The notes under the pieces were generated by a model that worked only from the letters and a program-made list of their open reading frames with translations, was not told the origin of the DNA and made no database searches. A stretch of 35,438 bases of DNA. Source: Sphingomonadales bacterium. Lineage in GTDB: Bacteria > Pseudomonadota > Alphaproteobacteria > Sphingomonadales > JAKSBY01. Position 1 is the first letter of the stretch. Each line of letters starts with the position of its first letter. A program made the position numbers and the translations under genes. Location of the stretch: assembly GCA_022360855.1 (NCBI GenBank), contig JAKSBY010000123.1:1-35438 (forward strand). Reading direction: 5' to 3'. Below, in pieces: positions 1-10,747 of the stretch.

Positions 1-692
1 CAGGTGGTCAGCCCCTGGGCCTCCACCACCTGCTCCACCGTGCCCGAGGTGAGCAAGCGGCCGGCGGCGATATAGGCCAGGCGGTGGCAGCGCTCGGCCT
101 CGTCCATGTAATGGGTGGAGACGAGCACGGTGATGCCTTGGCCGGCGAGGCGGTGGATCTCATCCCAGAACTCCCGGCGTGCCTTGGGGTCGACGCCGGC
201 GGTGGGCTCGTCCAGCAACAGCAGGCGCGGCTCGTGCAGCACGCAGGCGGCGAGCGCCAGGCGCTGCTTCCAGCCGCCGGAGAGCGTGCCCGTGAGCTGC
301 TTGCGGCGCTCATGGAGGCCGAGGGTCTCCAGCGCCTCACCGACCCGCTCGCGGCGCCTGTCGAGCGCGTAAAGCCGCGCCACGAAATCGAGATTCTCTT
401 CGATGGAGAGATCTTCGTAGAAGCTGAAGCGCTGAGTCATATAGCCAGTCTGGCGCTTGATGGCGGGCGCGTCCTTGAGGATATCGAGCCCGAGGCAGGT
501 GCCGCCGCCGCCGTCCGGCGTCAGGAGACCGCAGAGCATGCGCAAGGTGGTCGTCTTGCCCGAGCCATTGGGGCCGAGGAAGCCGCAGATGCGGCCCTCG
601 GGCACCTGGATCGTCGCCTCGTCCACGACGCGGCGGTCGCCGAAAATCTTGACGAGCCCCTGGGCATCGATGGCAAGCGGCGGCTCGGTCAT
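1..692 (-). CDS. ABC exporter ATP-binding subunit (partial, runs off the left edge)
   Basis: This is the nucleotide-binding subunit of an ABC-2 type exporter, which hydrolyses ATP at the inner membrane. Reading from the ATG at 692 the protein starts MTEPPLAIDAQGLVKIFGD. It carries a Walker A motif (GPNGSGKTT, about residue 41), the ABC signature LSGGWKQR, a Walker B motif LLLLDEPTAGVDP and the switch histidine in STHYMDE. The frame is still open at base 1, so about 230 residues are visible and the C-terminus is missing. Its start overlaps the stop of the HlyD gene by four bases (ATGA), so translation is probably coupled. The order TetR, HlyD, ATPase matches the cecR-ybhG-ybhF type drug-efflux operon, in which ABC-2 permease genes follow; those would lie outside the window. 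The family assignment is firm and the substrate is not known. Confidence 0.9.
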   Translation of the reverse strand, partial: MTEPPLAIDAQGLVKIFGDRRVVDEATIQVPEGRICGFLGPNGSGKTTTLRMLCGLLTPDGGGGTCLGLDILKDAPAIKRQTGYMTQRFSFYEDLSIEENLDFVARLYALDRRRERVGEALETLGLHERRKQLTGTLSGGWKQRLALAACVLHEPRLLLLDEPTAGVDPKARREFWDEIHRLAGQGITVLVSTHYMDEAERCHRLAYIAAGRLLTSGTVEQVVEAQGLTT

Positions 693-1660
693 GGCGCGAG
701 GGGCTCCACGTCGGCGGGCAGGCCAACAGGCAAGGTCACCGCGCCCTCCGGGATCGCCTCCACCAGGAAGACCAGTTTGTCGCGGCTCTCGGCCGAGTAG
801 ATGACCGGCGGCGTGAACTCCACCTCCGGCGCGATGTAGCTGATTTTGGCGGTCAGGCCGGCGGGGCAGCCATCGCAGGCAAAGGCGACGCGGGCGCCGG
901 GCTGAAGCGCGTGCACGTCGCTCTGCGGCACGAAGAAGCGCAGCTTGCGTTTGTCGGGCGGCAGCAGCGACACGATGACCGCATTGGCCGGCACCCATTC
1001 GCCGGGCAGGAACATCGTGTCCTCCACCATGGCCTCTGACGGTGCGACCGGCCGGTGCTCGGCCAGCCGGCGTTCGGCGGACGCCAGGGCGGCCTCGGCC
1101 TGGCCGACCGCAGCCTCGGCGGCGGCGATCTGATCGTCGCGCGCGGGCAGGCGCAGCGCGGCGATGGCGGCGTCCAGCTCCTCGATGCGGGCCTGGGCCC
1201 GGTCGCGGGCTTCGCGCCATTCGTCAAGCCGCGCCCTGGAGGCAAAATCGTCCTTCACCAGCTCCTGCTGGCGGGTGTGTTCGGCTTCGGCGCGGACGAG
1301 GCTGGCCGCGGCTTGGGCGCGCTGCGCAATCGTCGCCTTGATCTCTTCGGCGCGCGTGCCCTTCTGCCGATCGGCGAGCATGGCGCGGGCCTCCGCCAAT
1401 GCCGCCACTGCCCGGTCGCGCTCGGCGGTCGCGGCGGTCAGGTCCATGGCAAAGAGGGCCGCGCCTTCTGTCACCTGATCGCCGCGGGAGACATAGAGGG
1501 CCTGAAGCGTGCCGGAGGCCGGTGCCGAGAGCCGGACATACTCGCCCTCCACATAGCCGTAATAGCGGCCGTTCTCGCCGTCCGGACTGAGATACCAATA
1601 GACTCCGGCCACGGCCGCGAGCAGCAACACGGCAAGCAGTCCCGCGCGCCGCGCGATCAT
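689..1660 (-). CDS. HlyD-family periplasmic adaptor (YbhG-like)
   Basis: This membrane-fusion protein links an inner-membrane exporter to the periplasm or an outer-membrane channel. Of 323 residues, about 5-24 form one hydrophobic N-terminal anchor. Next comes a lipoyl-type half motif (VRLSAPASGTLQALYVSRGD), then a long Ala/Glu/Arg-rich coiled coil (about residues 80-200). The second half is a beta barrel with FLPGEWVPANAVIVSLLPP and FFVPQSDVHALQPGARV, typical of the YbhG branch. The gene overlaps the TetR gene upstream by four bases and the ABC ATPase downstream by four bases, so the three are one operon. Its partner is most likely that ATPase with permeases beyond the left edge. Substrates of this family include drugs and other amphipathic compounds; none can be chosen here. 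Confidence 0.9.
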   Translation of the reverse strand: MIARRAGLLAVLLLAAVAGVYWYLSPDGENGRYYGYVEGEYVRLSAPASGTLQALYVSRGDQVTEGAALFAMDLTAATAERDRAVAALAEARAMLADRQKGTRAEEIKATIAQRAQAAASLVRAEAEHTRQQELVKDDFASRARLDEWREARDRAQARIEELDAAIAALRLPARDDQIAAAEAAVGQAEAALASAERRLAEHRPVAPSEAMVEDTMFLPGEWVPANAVIVSLLPPDKRKLRFFVPQSDVHALQPGARVAFACDGCPAGLTAKISYIAPEVEFTPPVIYSAESRDKLVFLVEAIPEGAVTLPVGLPADVEPLAP

Positions 1661-2325
1661 GACGGGGCTCCTTCTCGTTTGGCGAGACCGGTCAGCAGTA
1701 CGTCGAGATGCGTGTCGCGCATCGCCGCGACGTCGAGGGGCGCGCCGCCGAGGGGCTCGATGGCGCCTTTCCAGACCGCGGAGAGCAGCAGTGGCGCGAT
1801 GACGAGCCGGGCCACGGGCCCCGGGTCGAGGTCGCGGAACTCGCCGCGTTCGATGCCGCGTTTGACGATTTTCGTCAACAGCGCGATGCCGCGGCTGATC
1901 ACCTCATCGTGGTAGTAGCGCCCGAGCTCGGGGAAACGCCCCAACTCGCCGATCACGAGCTTGAGGATACGCGGCAGTTTCGAGTTCAGGATGCGGTCCG
2001 CGAGCAAGGTGACGATGCCGCGGATGAGGTCCGGGGTGGGGCCGGTAAAGGATGCCGTCAGATCCTCGGCGACCGCCAGATTCTGCCCGATCGCGCTCTG
2101 GATCACCGCCTTGAACAGCTCTTCCTTGGTGTCGAAGTAGAGGTAAAGCGTGCCCTTGGAGACGCCCGCCTTGGCGGCGATATCGTCGAGCTTGGCGGCG
2201 GCATAGCCGTCCTCGCCGAACACCTCCAGGGCCGCGGCGATGATCTCGTCGGGCCGCGCATCCTTGCGCCGTCGCCACCGCGGCGCTTGTGAGGGTTGTG
2301 CTGGCGCATTATCAGGCATCATCAC
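1657..2325 (-). CDS. TetR/AcrR-family transcriptional repressor
   Basis: This is a 222-residue regulator of the length usual for TetR proteins. The N-terminal helix-turn-helix is clear at about residues 43-70 (LDDIAAKAGVSKGTLYLYF). The C-terminal half, with ILKLVIGELGRFPELGRYYHDEV, resembles the AefR/CecR type ligand-binding domain. The first codon could be the GTG at 2325 or either of the two ATG codons right after it; no strong ribosome binding site decides this. It is first in an operon with the HlyD adaptor and ABC ATPase, with four-base overlap to the former. A near-perfect palindrome lies 10 bases upstream of the start, so it probably represses its own operon and is released by an exported compound. 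Confidence 0.92.
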   Translation of the reverse strand: MMMPDNAPAQPSQAPRWRRRKDARPDEIIAAALEVFGEDGYAAAKLDDIAAKAGVSKGTLYLYFDTKEELFKAVIQSAIGQNLAVAEDLTASFTGPTPDLIRGIVTLLADRILNSKLPRILKLVIGELGRFPELGRYYHDEVISRGIALLTKIVKRGIERGEFRDLDPGPVARLVIAPLLLSAVWKGAIEPLGGAPLDVAAMRDTHLDVLLTGLAKREGAPS

Positions 2326-2334
2326 GACTCGGTA

Positions 2335-2356
2335 AATTACTAACTAGTCAGTTATT
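2335..2356. promoter_or_regulatory. Palindromic operator for the TetR regulator
   Basis: The core ACTAACTAGTCAGT at 2339-2352 is an inverted repeat with only one non-matching pair, centred on CTAG, and the flanks (aat/att) extend the symmetry. It sits in an AT-rich stretch 10 bases from the TetR start, where it would cover the promoter. TetR operators are commonly palindromes of this size. The SDR gene starts 114 bases to the right in the opposite direction, so it might be co-regulated. Confidence 0.65.
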
Positions 2357-2469
2357 AATTTATTTTTGCGGAGATTTCAAGCCCTCATCGCCGGATTGCG
2401 GGGCAGACACAGGCGCGCCGACCGGTTAAATCAGCCAATGGATGACCGGCGAAGCGGGAGGAAGGCGTC

Positions 2470-3252
2470 ATGACTCGGCTCTCGGACAAATTTGCGCTCG
2501 TCACGGGGGCTGCGCAGGGCATCGGTGCTGCCATCGCGCGGGCCTTCGTGGCGGAAGGCGCCAACGTGCTGGTGACAGACATCGATGCCGAGGCCGGAGC
2601 GGCGACGGCGCGCGAAATCGGCGCCGGGTTCGCCGCACTCGACGTGCGCGAGGAGGCGGACTGGCAGCGGGTCACGGGCCGCCTGGAACGCCTCGACATA
2701 CTGGTCAACAACGCCGGCATCACCGGGCTTGAGGCTGGCGCCGCGCATGACCCGGAAAATGCCGGCCTGGAAGACTGGCACGCCGTGCACCGCACCAATC
2801 TGGACGGCGTGTTCCTGGGCTGCAAATACGGGATCCGCGCCATGCGGAAATCGGGCGGCGGCGCCATCATCAACGTCTCGTCGCGCTCCGGGCTGGTCGG
2901 TATCCCCGCCGCGGCGGCCTACGCCTCCTCCAAGGCGGCGGTGCGCAACCACACCAAGACGGTGGCGCTCTATTGCGCCGAGCAGGAGCTCGACATCCGC
3001 TGCAACTCCATCCATCCGGCGGCCATCCTGACACCCATGTGGGAGCCCATGCTGGGCTCGGGCCCGGATCGCGACGCCAGGATGCGCGAATTCGTCGCCG
3101 ACACGCCCCTGCGTCGCTTCGGCACGCCGGAGGAGGTCGCTGCCGTGGCCGTGCTCCTGGCCTCGGACGAGGCCGCTTACATGACCGGCACCGAACTCAA
3201 CATCGACGGCGGGATCCTGGCCGGCTCCGCCGCCGCGCCCGCGACCGACTAG
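2470..3252 (+). CDS. Short-chain dehydrogenase/reductase (SDR), NAD-dependent type
   Basis: This is a cytoplasmic oxidoreductase of the classical SDR family, 260 residues. The Rossmann motif TGAAQGIG is at 12-19. An aspartate (D37) after the second strand favours NAD over NADP. NNAG is at 80-83. The catalytic set is N110, S138, Y151 and K155, with the last two in YASSK. The C-terminal [10 protein letters not shown] is usual for the family. The start is the ATG at 2470, preceded by a purine-rich GGGAGGAAGG. It is divergent from the TetR operon and followed by the S46 peptidase gene after 77 bases. The substrate (alcohol, sugar or hydroxy-acid) cannot be read from the sequence. Confidence 0.9.
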   Translation: MTRLSDKFALVTGAAQGIGAAIARAFVAEGANVLVTDIDAEAGAATAREIGAGFAALDVREEADWQRVTGRLERLDILVNNAGITGLEAGAAHDPENAGLEDWHAVHRTNLDGVFLGCKYGIRAMRKSGGGAIINVSSRSGLVGIPAAAAYASSKAAVRNHTKTVALYCAEQELDIRCNSIHPAAILTPMWEPMLGSGPDRDARMREFVADTPLRRFGTPEEVAAVAVLLASDEAAYMTGTELNIDGGILAGSAAAPATD

Positions 3253-3329
3253 GTGTTCACATTTCGGCAAACCCGCCGTAAGAAGGACAGAGGCCATAAG
3301 AGCCAATCAATCCGACGGAGGAGGATCAA

Positions 3330-5492
3330 TTGAAAAAATTACTGACCGCGACAGCGGCTTTGACTCTGCTTGCCGGGGCGGCAAGCGCGAAAGAGGGCAT
3401 GTTCACCCCGGACCAGCTCCCGGACATCGCCCGCGATCTGCGCAAGACCGGGCTCCGGCTGAAACCCGATAGCCTGACTGATCTGACGTCCTTCCCCATG
3501 GGCGCCGTGATCTCGCTCGGCAACTGCACCGCGTCCTTCGTGTCTCCCAATGGTTTGGTCGTGACCAACCACCACTGCGCCCGCGGCTCGGTGCAGTTCA
3601 ATTCCACCGAAGAGAACAACTACCTGGCAAACGGGTTCCTCGCCGCCGATTTGGCGGACGAGCTGCCCGCCGCGCCGGGCTCGCGCATTTATGTCACCGT
3701 CGCGGTCGAGGACGTGACCGACAGGGTGACCGGCGGCCTGGCCGCCGGCTTGTCGGGCCGGGAGCGCTACGAGCAGGTCGAGATCGCGGAAAAGCAGCTC
3801 GTCAAGGACTGCGAAGCCGATGCCGGGCACCGCTGTCAGGTGGCCGCGTTCTTCGGCGGCCTGCAATACAAGCTGATCAAGCGGCTCGAGATCCAGGACG
3901 TGCGCATCGTCTACGCGCCGGCCGACTCCGTCGGCAGATATGGCGGCGATATCGATAACTGGCAGTGGCCGCGCCACACCGGCGATTTCGCCTTCTACCG
4001 TGCCTATGTGGCGCCGGACGGCTCCCCGGCCGCGCATTCTGAGGACAACGTCCCCTATCGGCCGGAGCACTACTTGAAAGTCTCCGCCGCCGGGCTCGAT
4101 GACGGCGATTTCGTTATGGCCGCCGGCTATCCGGGCTCGACCTCGCGCTATGCCCGCCTCGCCGAGGTCAGGAACACCTTCGAATGGCTGTACCCGACCT
4201 TTATCGACCTTCTGGAGGACTGGGTTGCGACCATCGAAGACGCGTCGCCCGAGGGCAGCGATGCCCGTATCAAATATGAAAGCCGGCTCGCCGGGCTGAA
4301 TAATTTCCTTAAAAATCTCTACGGCCAGATCGACGGCGCGCGCCGTGTCGGGCTGGTCGACCGCCGCGCCGAGCGCGAGGCGGCGCTGAATGCGTGGATC
4401 GCCGATGATGCCGCCCGCGCGTCCTATGCCGACGCGATTCTTCAGGTCGACGCGCTTACCGACGAGCGGGCTGCCGTGCAGCGCCGCAATTTCTGGTACA
4501 ACAATGCCACCCGGCCGCAGCTCCTCGGCGCCGCGCAGCGGCTCTACCGCCTGGCGGTCGAAAAGCAGAAGCCCGACGCCGAGCGCGAGCCCGGATTTCA
4601 GGACCGCGACATGGCTTTCTTCAAGCAGCGGCTCGAGGTCATCGACCGCCGTTTCGACCCTGCCGTCGACAAGGCCGAGTGGCTGATGTTCCTGCGCCGC
4701 TACATGGCGCAGCCCGCGGCCGAGCGGGTCACGGCGCTGGACGCGGCGCTTGGGCTCGGCGAGACGAAGGACGAAGCAGCACTCGCGGAGACGCTCGACC
4801 GTTTCTACGCCGAAACGACGCTCGGCGATAACGCGACGCGGCTCGCGCTGATGGAGGCTACGCCGGAGGAATTGGAGGCCAGCGAAGATCCCTTCATGGT
4901 GCTCGCGGTCGCGCTGCACGACACGGAGATGGCCGAGGAAGAGGCCGGCAAGGACCGCTCGGGCCGCAGCGCGGCGCTGCGCCCGCAATACATGTCGGCG
5001 ATTATCGCCTGGCAGCAGGCGCAGGGCTTCGCCGCCTACCCGGATGCCAACTCGACCTTGCGCGTGACCTACGGCACGGTGCTCGGCGGCTCGCCGAAAG
5101 ACGGGCTGATCTACGAACCGTTTACCCGGCTCGAGGGCATCCTGGCGAAGGATACGGGCGAAGACCCGTTCAACGCGCCGGCAAGACAGCTCGAATTGAT
5201 CGCCGCCGGCGACTATGGCGACTACGCCTTGCGGTCGGTCGGCTCGGTGCCGGTCAACTTCCTCTCCGATCTCGACTCGACCGGTGGTAATTCCGGCTCG
5301 CCGACGATGAACGCGCGCGGCGAGCTCGTCGGGCTCTTGTTCGACGGCACTTTCGAGAGCGTCAATTCCGACTGGGATTTCGATCCCCGGACGACGCGCA
5401 CCATCCACGTCGATTCGCGCTACATGCTCTGGGTCATGGAGAAGCTCGACGGCGCCACCCGGCTGCTCGACGAGATGACGATCGTGCGGTAG
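3330..5492 (+). CDS. S46-family dipeptidyl-peptidase (DPP7-like)
   Basis: This is an exported serine exopeptidase that releases dipeptides from the N-terminus of peptides in the periplasm. The start is a TTG at 3330, chosen because GGAGGAGG lies just upstream and the codon opens a clear signal peptide (MKKLLTATAALTLLAGAASA, cut after residue 20). The chymotrypsin-like triad is visible: a histidine in TNHHC (81/82), an aspartate probably in the GDIDNWQWPRHTGDF segment, and Ser655 in GGNSGSP. Length (720) is normal for the family. Residue 673 (FDG) is glycine; from family knowledge, Gly here marks DPP7-type preference for hydrophobic P1 residues, while Arg marks DPP11. The gene faces a lipoprotein gene and shares a terminator-like hairpin with it. 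Use in peptide nutrition is an inference. Confidence 0.93.
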   Translation: MKKLLTATAALTLLAGAASAKEGMFTPDQLPDIARDLRKTGLRLKPDSLTDLTSFPMGAVISLGNCTASFVSPNGLVVTNHHCARGSVQFNSTEENNYLANGFLAADLADELPAAPGSRIYVTVAVEDVTDRVTGGLAAGLSGRERYEQVEIAEKQLVKDCEADAGHRCQVAAFFGGLQYKLIKRLEIQDVRIVYAPADSVGRYGGDIDNWQWPRHTGDFAFYRAYVAPDGSPAAHSEDNVPYRPEHYLKVSAAGLDDGDFVMAAGYPGSTSRYARLAEVRNTFEWLYPTFIDLLEDWVATIEDASPEGSDARIKYESRLAGLNNFLKNLYGQIDGARRVGLVDRRAEREAALNAWIADDAARASYADAILQVDALTDERAAVQRRNFWYNNATRPQLLGAAQRLYRLAVEKQKPDAEREPGFQDRDMAFFKQRLEVIDRRFDPAVDKAEWLMFLRRYMAQPAAERVTALDAALGLGETKDEAALAETLDRFYAETTLGDNATRLALMEATPEELEASEDPFMVLAVALHDTEMAEEEAGKDRSGRSAALRPQYMSAIIAWQQAQGFAAYPDANSTLRVTYGTVLGGSPKDGLIYEPFTRLEGILAKDTGEDPFNAPARQLELIAAGDYGDYALRSVGSVPVNFLSDLDSTGGNSGSPTMNARGELVGLLFDGTFESVNSDWDFDPRTTRTIHVDSRYMLWVMEKLDGATRLLDEMTIVR

Positions 5493-5513
5493 GACGGGGA
5501 GGGCCTACTGCAC
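5484..5513. terminator. Shared hairpin between convergent genes
   Basis: GTGCGGTAGG at 5484-5493 pairs with CCTACTGCAC at 5504-5513, ten base pairs with one G-U wobble and a ten-base loop. Each arm contains the stop codon of one of the two convergent genes. No strong T-run follows on either strand, so it may end or protect both transcripts only weakly. Confidence 0.5.
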
Positions 5514-6167
5514 TTCTTCGAGCTCGACCGCCGGGCGTTCGATCTCCGCCTGCTCGGCGCGGCCGCGGATGGCGAGGAATTGCGCCTGGATGTAGCTCGC
5601 CGGCACGGTGACGGTCATCTGCACGCCGGTGAGCGCCGTCAGGCTGGCCTGAAAGCCGGTGTCGCTGTGGTCCTCGAGGTATCCGTCTTCGAGCGCGACA
5701 CCGACGATTTCGCGGAAAGTGCAGGTCTCGCGCACATTGCGGTGCGACGGCAGGTCGAGGCCGTAATTGTCTTCATACTGCCGAGAGATCTCGATCGGAC
5801 TTTCCGAGCGGCACTGGCTGGACGATGCGATCACCTCGACGCGGTTTGTCTCCTGGGTGCCGAGGCGGACGAATTTGAACTCGTGGGCCTCCTGCTTCTC
5901 GTAGCGCATGGCGACCACGAGCTGATGGCGGACCGCCCCGGTCTCCAGGTTCTTCCACGACCGGATCCAATAGGTCGAGGGGCCGACGAGCACTTTATAG
6001 GTATCGATCTGGCGGCCGGAGATGGTGACCTCGCCGTCCTGGCGCGGGTCGGAGATCGTCACCCGCTCGGCGATGCGCTCCGGGCTGCGCCCGGCGATCC
6101 GCGACGCGGTGGCGCAGCCGGCAAGCAACACGCAAAGGAGAAGAAGGCCTGAAATGCGTCTGGTCAT
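5505..6167 (-). CDS. Predicted outer-membrane or periplasmic lipoprotein, function unknown
   Basis: The start at 6167 was chosen over an upstream in-frame ATG at 6215 because it opens directly into a lipoprotein signal: MTRRISGLLLLCVLLAGC, with lipobox LLAG and the acylated cysteine at residue 18. The mature part (about 200 residues) has no motif I recognise. It is rich in short beta-like segments (TYWIRSWKNLETGAVRHQLVV) and holds two cysteines (SQCRSE and RETCTF) that could form a disulfide. It ends 12 bases from the end of the S46 peptidase gene, in convergent orientation. I cannot name its function. Confidence 0.8.
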   Translation of the reverse strand: MTRRISGLLLLCVLLAGCATASRIAGRSPERIAERVTISDPRQDGEVTISGRQIDTYKVLVGPSTYWIRSWKNLETGAVRHQLVVAMRYEKQEAHEFKFVRLGTQETNRVEVIASSSQCRSESPIEISRQYEDNYGLDLPSHRNVRETCTFREIVGVALEDGYLEDHSDTGFQASLTALTGVQMTVTVPASYIQAQFLAIRGRAEQAEIERPAVELEEVQ

Positions 6168-6404
6168 GAAGCTGCTTTCGGGTCTCGCCGGCCTCGAAAA
6201 AATTCCGCGTGACACCGAGATGACCCTAACATAGTGACCAAACCGTGGCGTTCACAATTTATCGAAAAATCGCACCAAATGCCCTGAAAATAGGGAACCG
6301 TCTCTGATTTCCTAATTTTGCAGGTTCCAGCATAAGCCCTTGCGGATACGGCGGGATTGGCATTAAAAGGGCCTGAGTTGGCAAGGAGACCCAGAGACCG
6401 GGCG

Positions 6405-6524
6405 ATGATCGATACGGTCAAGACACGCGATGCCAAAGCCGCCGTGACGGAACGCCGTCAGGGCCGGGCCGGGCGTGCTCTCCTTACGCTCATTTGCGGG
6501 GCGGCGCGACTTACCCGCCCTTAA
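6405..6524 (+). CDS. Possible leader peptide upstream of leuA (39 aa)
   Basis: This short frame reads MIDTVKTRDAKAAVTERRQG and continues to a C-terminal part, ALLTLICGAARLTRP, with four leucine codons among the last 15. Its stop codon (6522-6524) falls inside the left arm of the hairpin at 6518-6563, the geometry expected of translational attenuation. AAGGAG is at 6383-6388, farther from the ATG than is ideal. Leucine codons are enriched but not in a continuous run, so this may be chance. Confidence 0.25.
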   Translation: MIDTVKTRDAKAAVTERRQGRAGRALLTLICGAARLTRP

Positions 6525-6563
6525 GCGCGTCCACTGACTCCCCGAAGGGAGTGCGTTTAAGGG
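6518..6563 (+). promoter_or_regulatory. Strong two-part hairpin in the leuA leader
   Basis: CCCTTAAGCGC at 6518-6528 pairs over its full length with GCGTTTAAGGG at 6553-6563, with one G-U pair. Inside, ACTCCC (6537-6542) pairs with GGGAGT (6547-6552) across a CGAA loop, leaving an eight-base bulge on the left side. It is followed by AAAAA rather than T residues, so it is not a standard terminator. Confidence 0.55.
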
Positions 6564-6611
6564 AAAAATTCGAGCCGATCGTTTTCTCAACATTCATATT
6601 GGGGCCCGACC

Positions 6612-8165
<1,554 letters not shown>

Positions 8166-8274
8166 CACGAGCTTGGCATAAAGTAACACCTGCCGCATTA
8201 ACCATCCGTCAGGCTGGCTGGGCTAGAAAAAGAGCGGAATCAGGCGGCAGGGCCGCGCAATAAGGCAACACTAG

Positions 8275-9309
<1,035 letters not shown>

Positions 9310-9351
9310 AACCGGGCGCGCTTGGACGGAGCCGCCGATCGGAGACACCAG

Positions 9352-10227
9352 GTGAAGCGACCCATCGCGACCAGCTCCGCATCCAAGCCTCGCGGACGCG
9401 GTGTCGGCCGGCGCTGGCTTCTGGTTTCGCTCACGGTGCTCGCGGTGGCGCTGTTTGTCGCCAGCCAGCTCAATTTCCCGCTCGTCAAGCGCCTGCGCGT
9501 GACCATCGCCGATGGCGCCGGGGTCGTGTTGGAGGTCCTGTCGCGCCCGGTCGACGGAATTCAGGACCTCTATGGCTCGGTTAAACGCCTGACCGAGATG
9601 GCGGACGAAAACGAGGCGCTGCGTGCGGAGAACGAGCGCCTCAAGCAATGGCAGCAGGCAGCGATGCGGCTGGAGGAGGAGAACCGCCGGCTGGCCGAGC
9701 TCGTAAACCTGCAGTCCTCGCGCCCGAATCCGGTGGCCACGGCACGGGTAATAGCCGTTACCGGCGGGCCGTTCGCGCGCACGGTACTGATCAATGCGGG
9801 CAGCCGGGCCGGGGTGCGCCGCGATCTCGCCGTGGTCGACCGCGAAGGTGTGGTCGGGCGGGTGATCGAAGCCGGATTCCTGTCCTCCCGGGTGCTGCTG
9901 ATCAGCGATATCAACAGCCGCATCCCGGTGCGGATCGCGGGCCAGGATGCGAACGGTATCCTTGTCGGTGATAATGCGGACGAGCTCAGACTGGAGTTCC
10001 TGTCGCGCGGCGCCGAGCCGAAAGCCGGCGATCTGCTCCTGACCTCCGGCCATGGCGGCATCTTCCCGCCTGACATCCCGGTCGCCACCGTCACCGCGGT
10101 CGCGCCGTCCGTGATTGCCGAGCCGGTCGCCGGCCTCGATGCACTTGGCCTGGTGCAGGTCATCGAATTCGCCGCGGCCCAGCCGCCGGCCGAAACTGCG
10201 GACTCGGGCGCCGGAGATGGGCCATGA
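9352..10227 (+). CDS. mreC: Rod-shape determining protein MreC
   Basis: This inner-membrane protein with a periplasmic body connects MreB filaments to the wall synthases PBP2 and RodA. I chose the GTG at 9352 (MKRPIATSSASK) because GGAG lies seven bases upstream; the longer frame from the TTG at 9322 lacks such a site. A basic N-terminus is followed by one membrane segment (WLLVSLTVLAVALFVASQL), then a coiled coil (MADENEALRAENERLKQW) and the beta-rich MreC core (VDREGVVGRVIEAGFLSSRV, LLTSGHGGIFPPDIPV). It overlaps mreD by four bases. The last 20 residues are low-complexity and probably disordered. Confidence 0.93.
   Translation: MKRPIATSSASKPRGRGVGRRWLLVSLTVLAVALFVASQLNFPLVKRLRVTIADGAGVVLEVLSRPVDGIQDLYGSVKRLTEMADENEALRAENERLKQWQQAAMRLEEENRRLAELVNLQSSRPNPVATARVIAVTGGPFARTVLINAGSRAGVRRDLAVVDREGVVGRVIEAGFLSSRVLLISDINSRIPVRIAGQDANGILVGDNADELRLEFLSRGAEPKAGDLLLTSGHGGIFPPDIPVATVTAVAPSVIAEPVAGLDALGLVQVIEFAAAQPPAETADSGAGDGP
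10224..10227 (+). other. Four-base mreC/mreD stop-start overlap
   Basis: The sequence ATGA contains the mreD start and the mreC stop, showing that the genes are translated as a coupled pair. Confidence 0.8.
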
Positions 10228-10730
10228 CCAGCCGCATGGAGGCTCTTGACCAGGCGGTTGAAGCGGCGACGCCCGCGGCCTTGGGACTGATTCTGATCTT
10301 TGCTGCCGCGGTGCCGATGCATGTCGGGCAGTTCGAGTTTTTCACGCCGAAGGTGCTGCTTATCATGGTCTATTACTGGACCATTCACTTTCCCGAGCGG
10401 CTTACGCTCGGCACTGTGTTCCTCTTGGGGCTGTTCGAGGATCTCCTGCTCGGCGCGCCGCTCGGCATGAACGCGCTGGTGTTGGCGCTGGTCCATTTCC
10501 TGCTCGTCGGCCAGCTCAATGTCTTCATCGGCCGGCCGTTCGTTCTCACCTGGGCTGGCTTCCTTCCGGTCGTCCTCTCGGCCGCGGTTATATTCTGGCT
10601 GATGTCGAGTATGGATCACGGTGCCTTCCTGTCGCCCGTCCAATTCCTGCTGCAGGCCATGGTCACCATGGCGCTCTACCCCCTCCTCGGATGGGTGCTT
10701 GGACGGCTCTTCCGTTCTGCGGTAAGGTGA
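10224..10730 (+). CDS. mreD: Rod-shape determining membrane protein MreD
   Basis: This is a small polytopic inner-membrane protein of the elongasome, 168 residues, with about five hydrophobic segments (for instance ALGLILIFAAAVPM and LVLALVHFLLVGQLNVFIG). The segment FPERLTLGTVFLLGLFEDLL is characteristic of MreD, which usually has a conserved acidic GLxxD pattern in this place. The start overlaps the mreC stop (ATGA), so the two are translationally coupled. The short gap to mrdA keeps it in one operon. Confidence 0.92.
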   Translation: MTSRMEALDQAVEAATPAALGLILIFAAAVPMHVGQFEFFTPKVLLIMVYYWTIHFPERLTLGTVFLLGLFEDLLLGAPLGMNALVLALVHFLLVGQLNVFIGRPFVLTWAGFLPVVLSAAVIFWLMSSMDHGAFLSPVQFLLQAMVTMALYPLLGWVLGRLFRSAVR

Positions 10731-10747
10731 GGTGAAGAGGACGGGTT

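Larger units (their letters stand above)
6168..6611 (+). promoter_or_regulatory. Long leader region upstream of leuA
   Basis: This stretch holds no convincing large gene. It contains an AT-richer part at about 6235-6320 that probably includes promoters for the divergent lipoprotein gene and for leuA. It also contains a 39-codon reading frame (6405-6524) and a strong hairpin (6518-6563) about 50 bases before the leuA start. A leader this long suggests post-transcriptional control of leucine synthesis, but no classical terminator with a T-run is seen next to the hairpin. Confidence 0.45.

Noticed and set aside
3339-5408. 689-codon open frame on the minus strand
   Set aside because: It is antisense to the S46 peptidase gene, which has clear motifs; the frame is a by-product of high GC and codon bias.
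6164-6436. 90-codon minus-strand frame in the leuA leader region
   Set aside because: It has no ribosome binding site or family features and overlaps the lipoprotein start.
6518-6563. Intrinsic terminator before leuA
   Set aside because: The stem is strong but is followed by A residues, not T residues, on the leuA strand.
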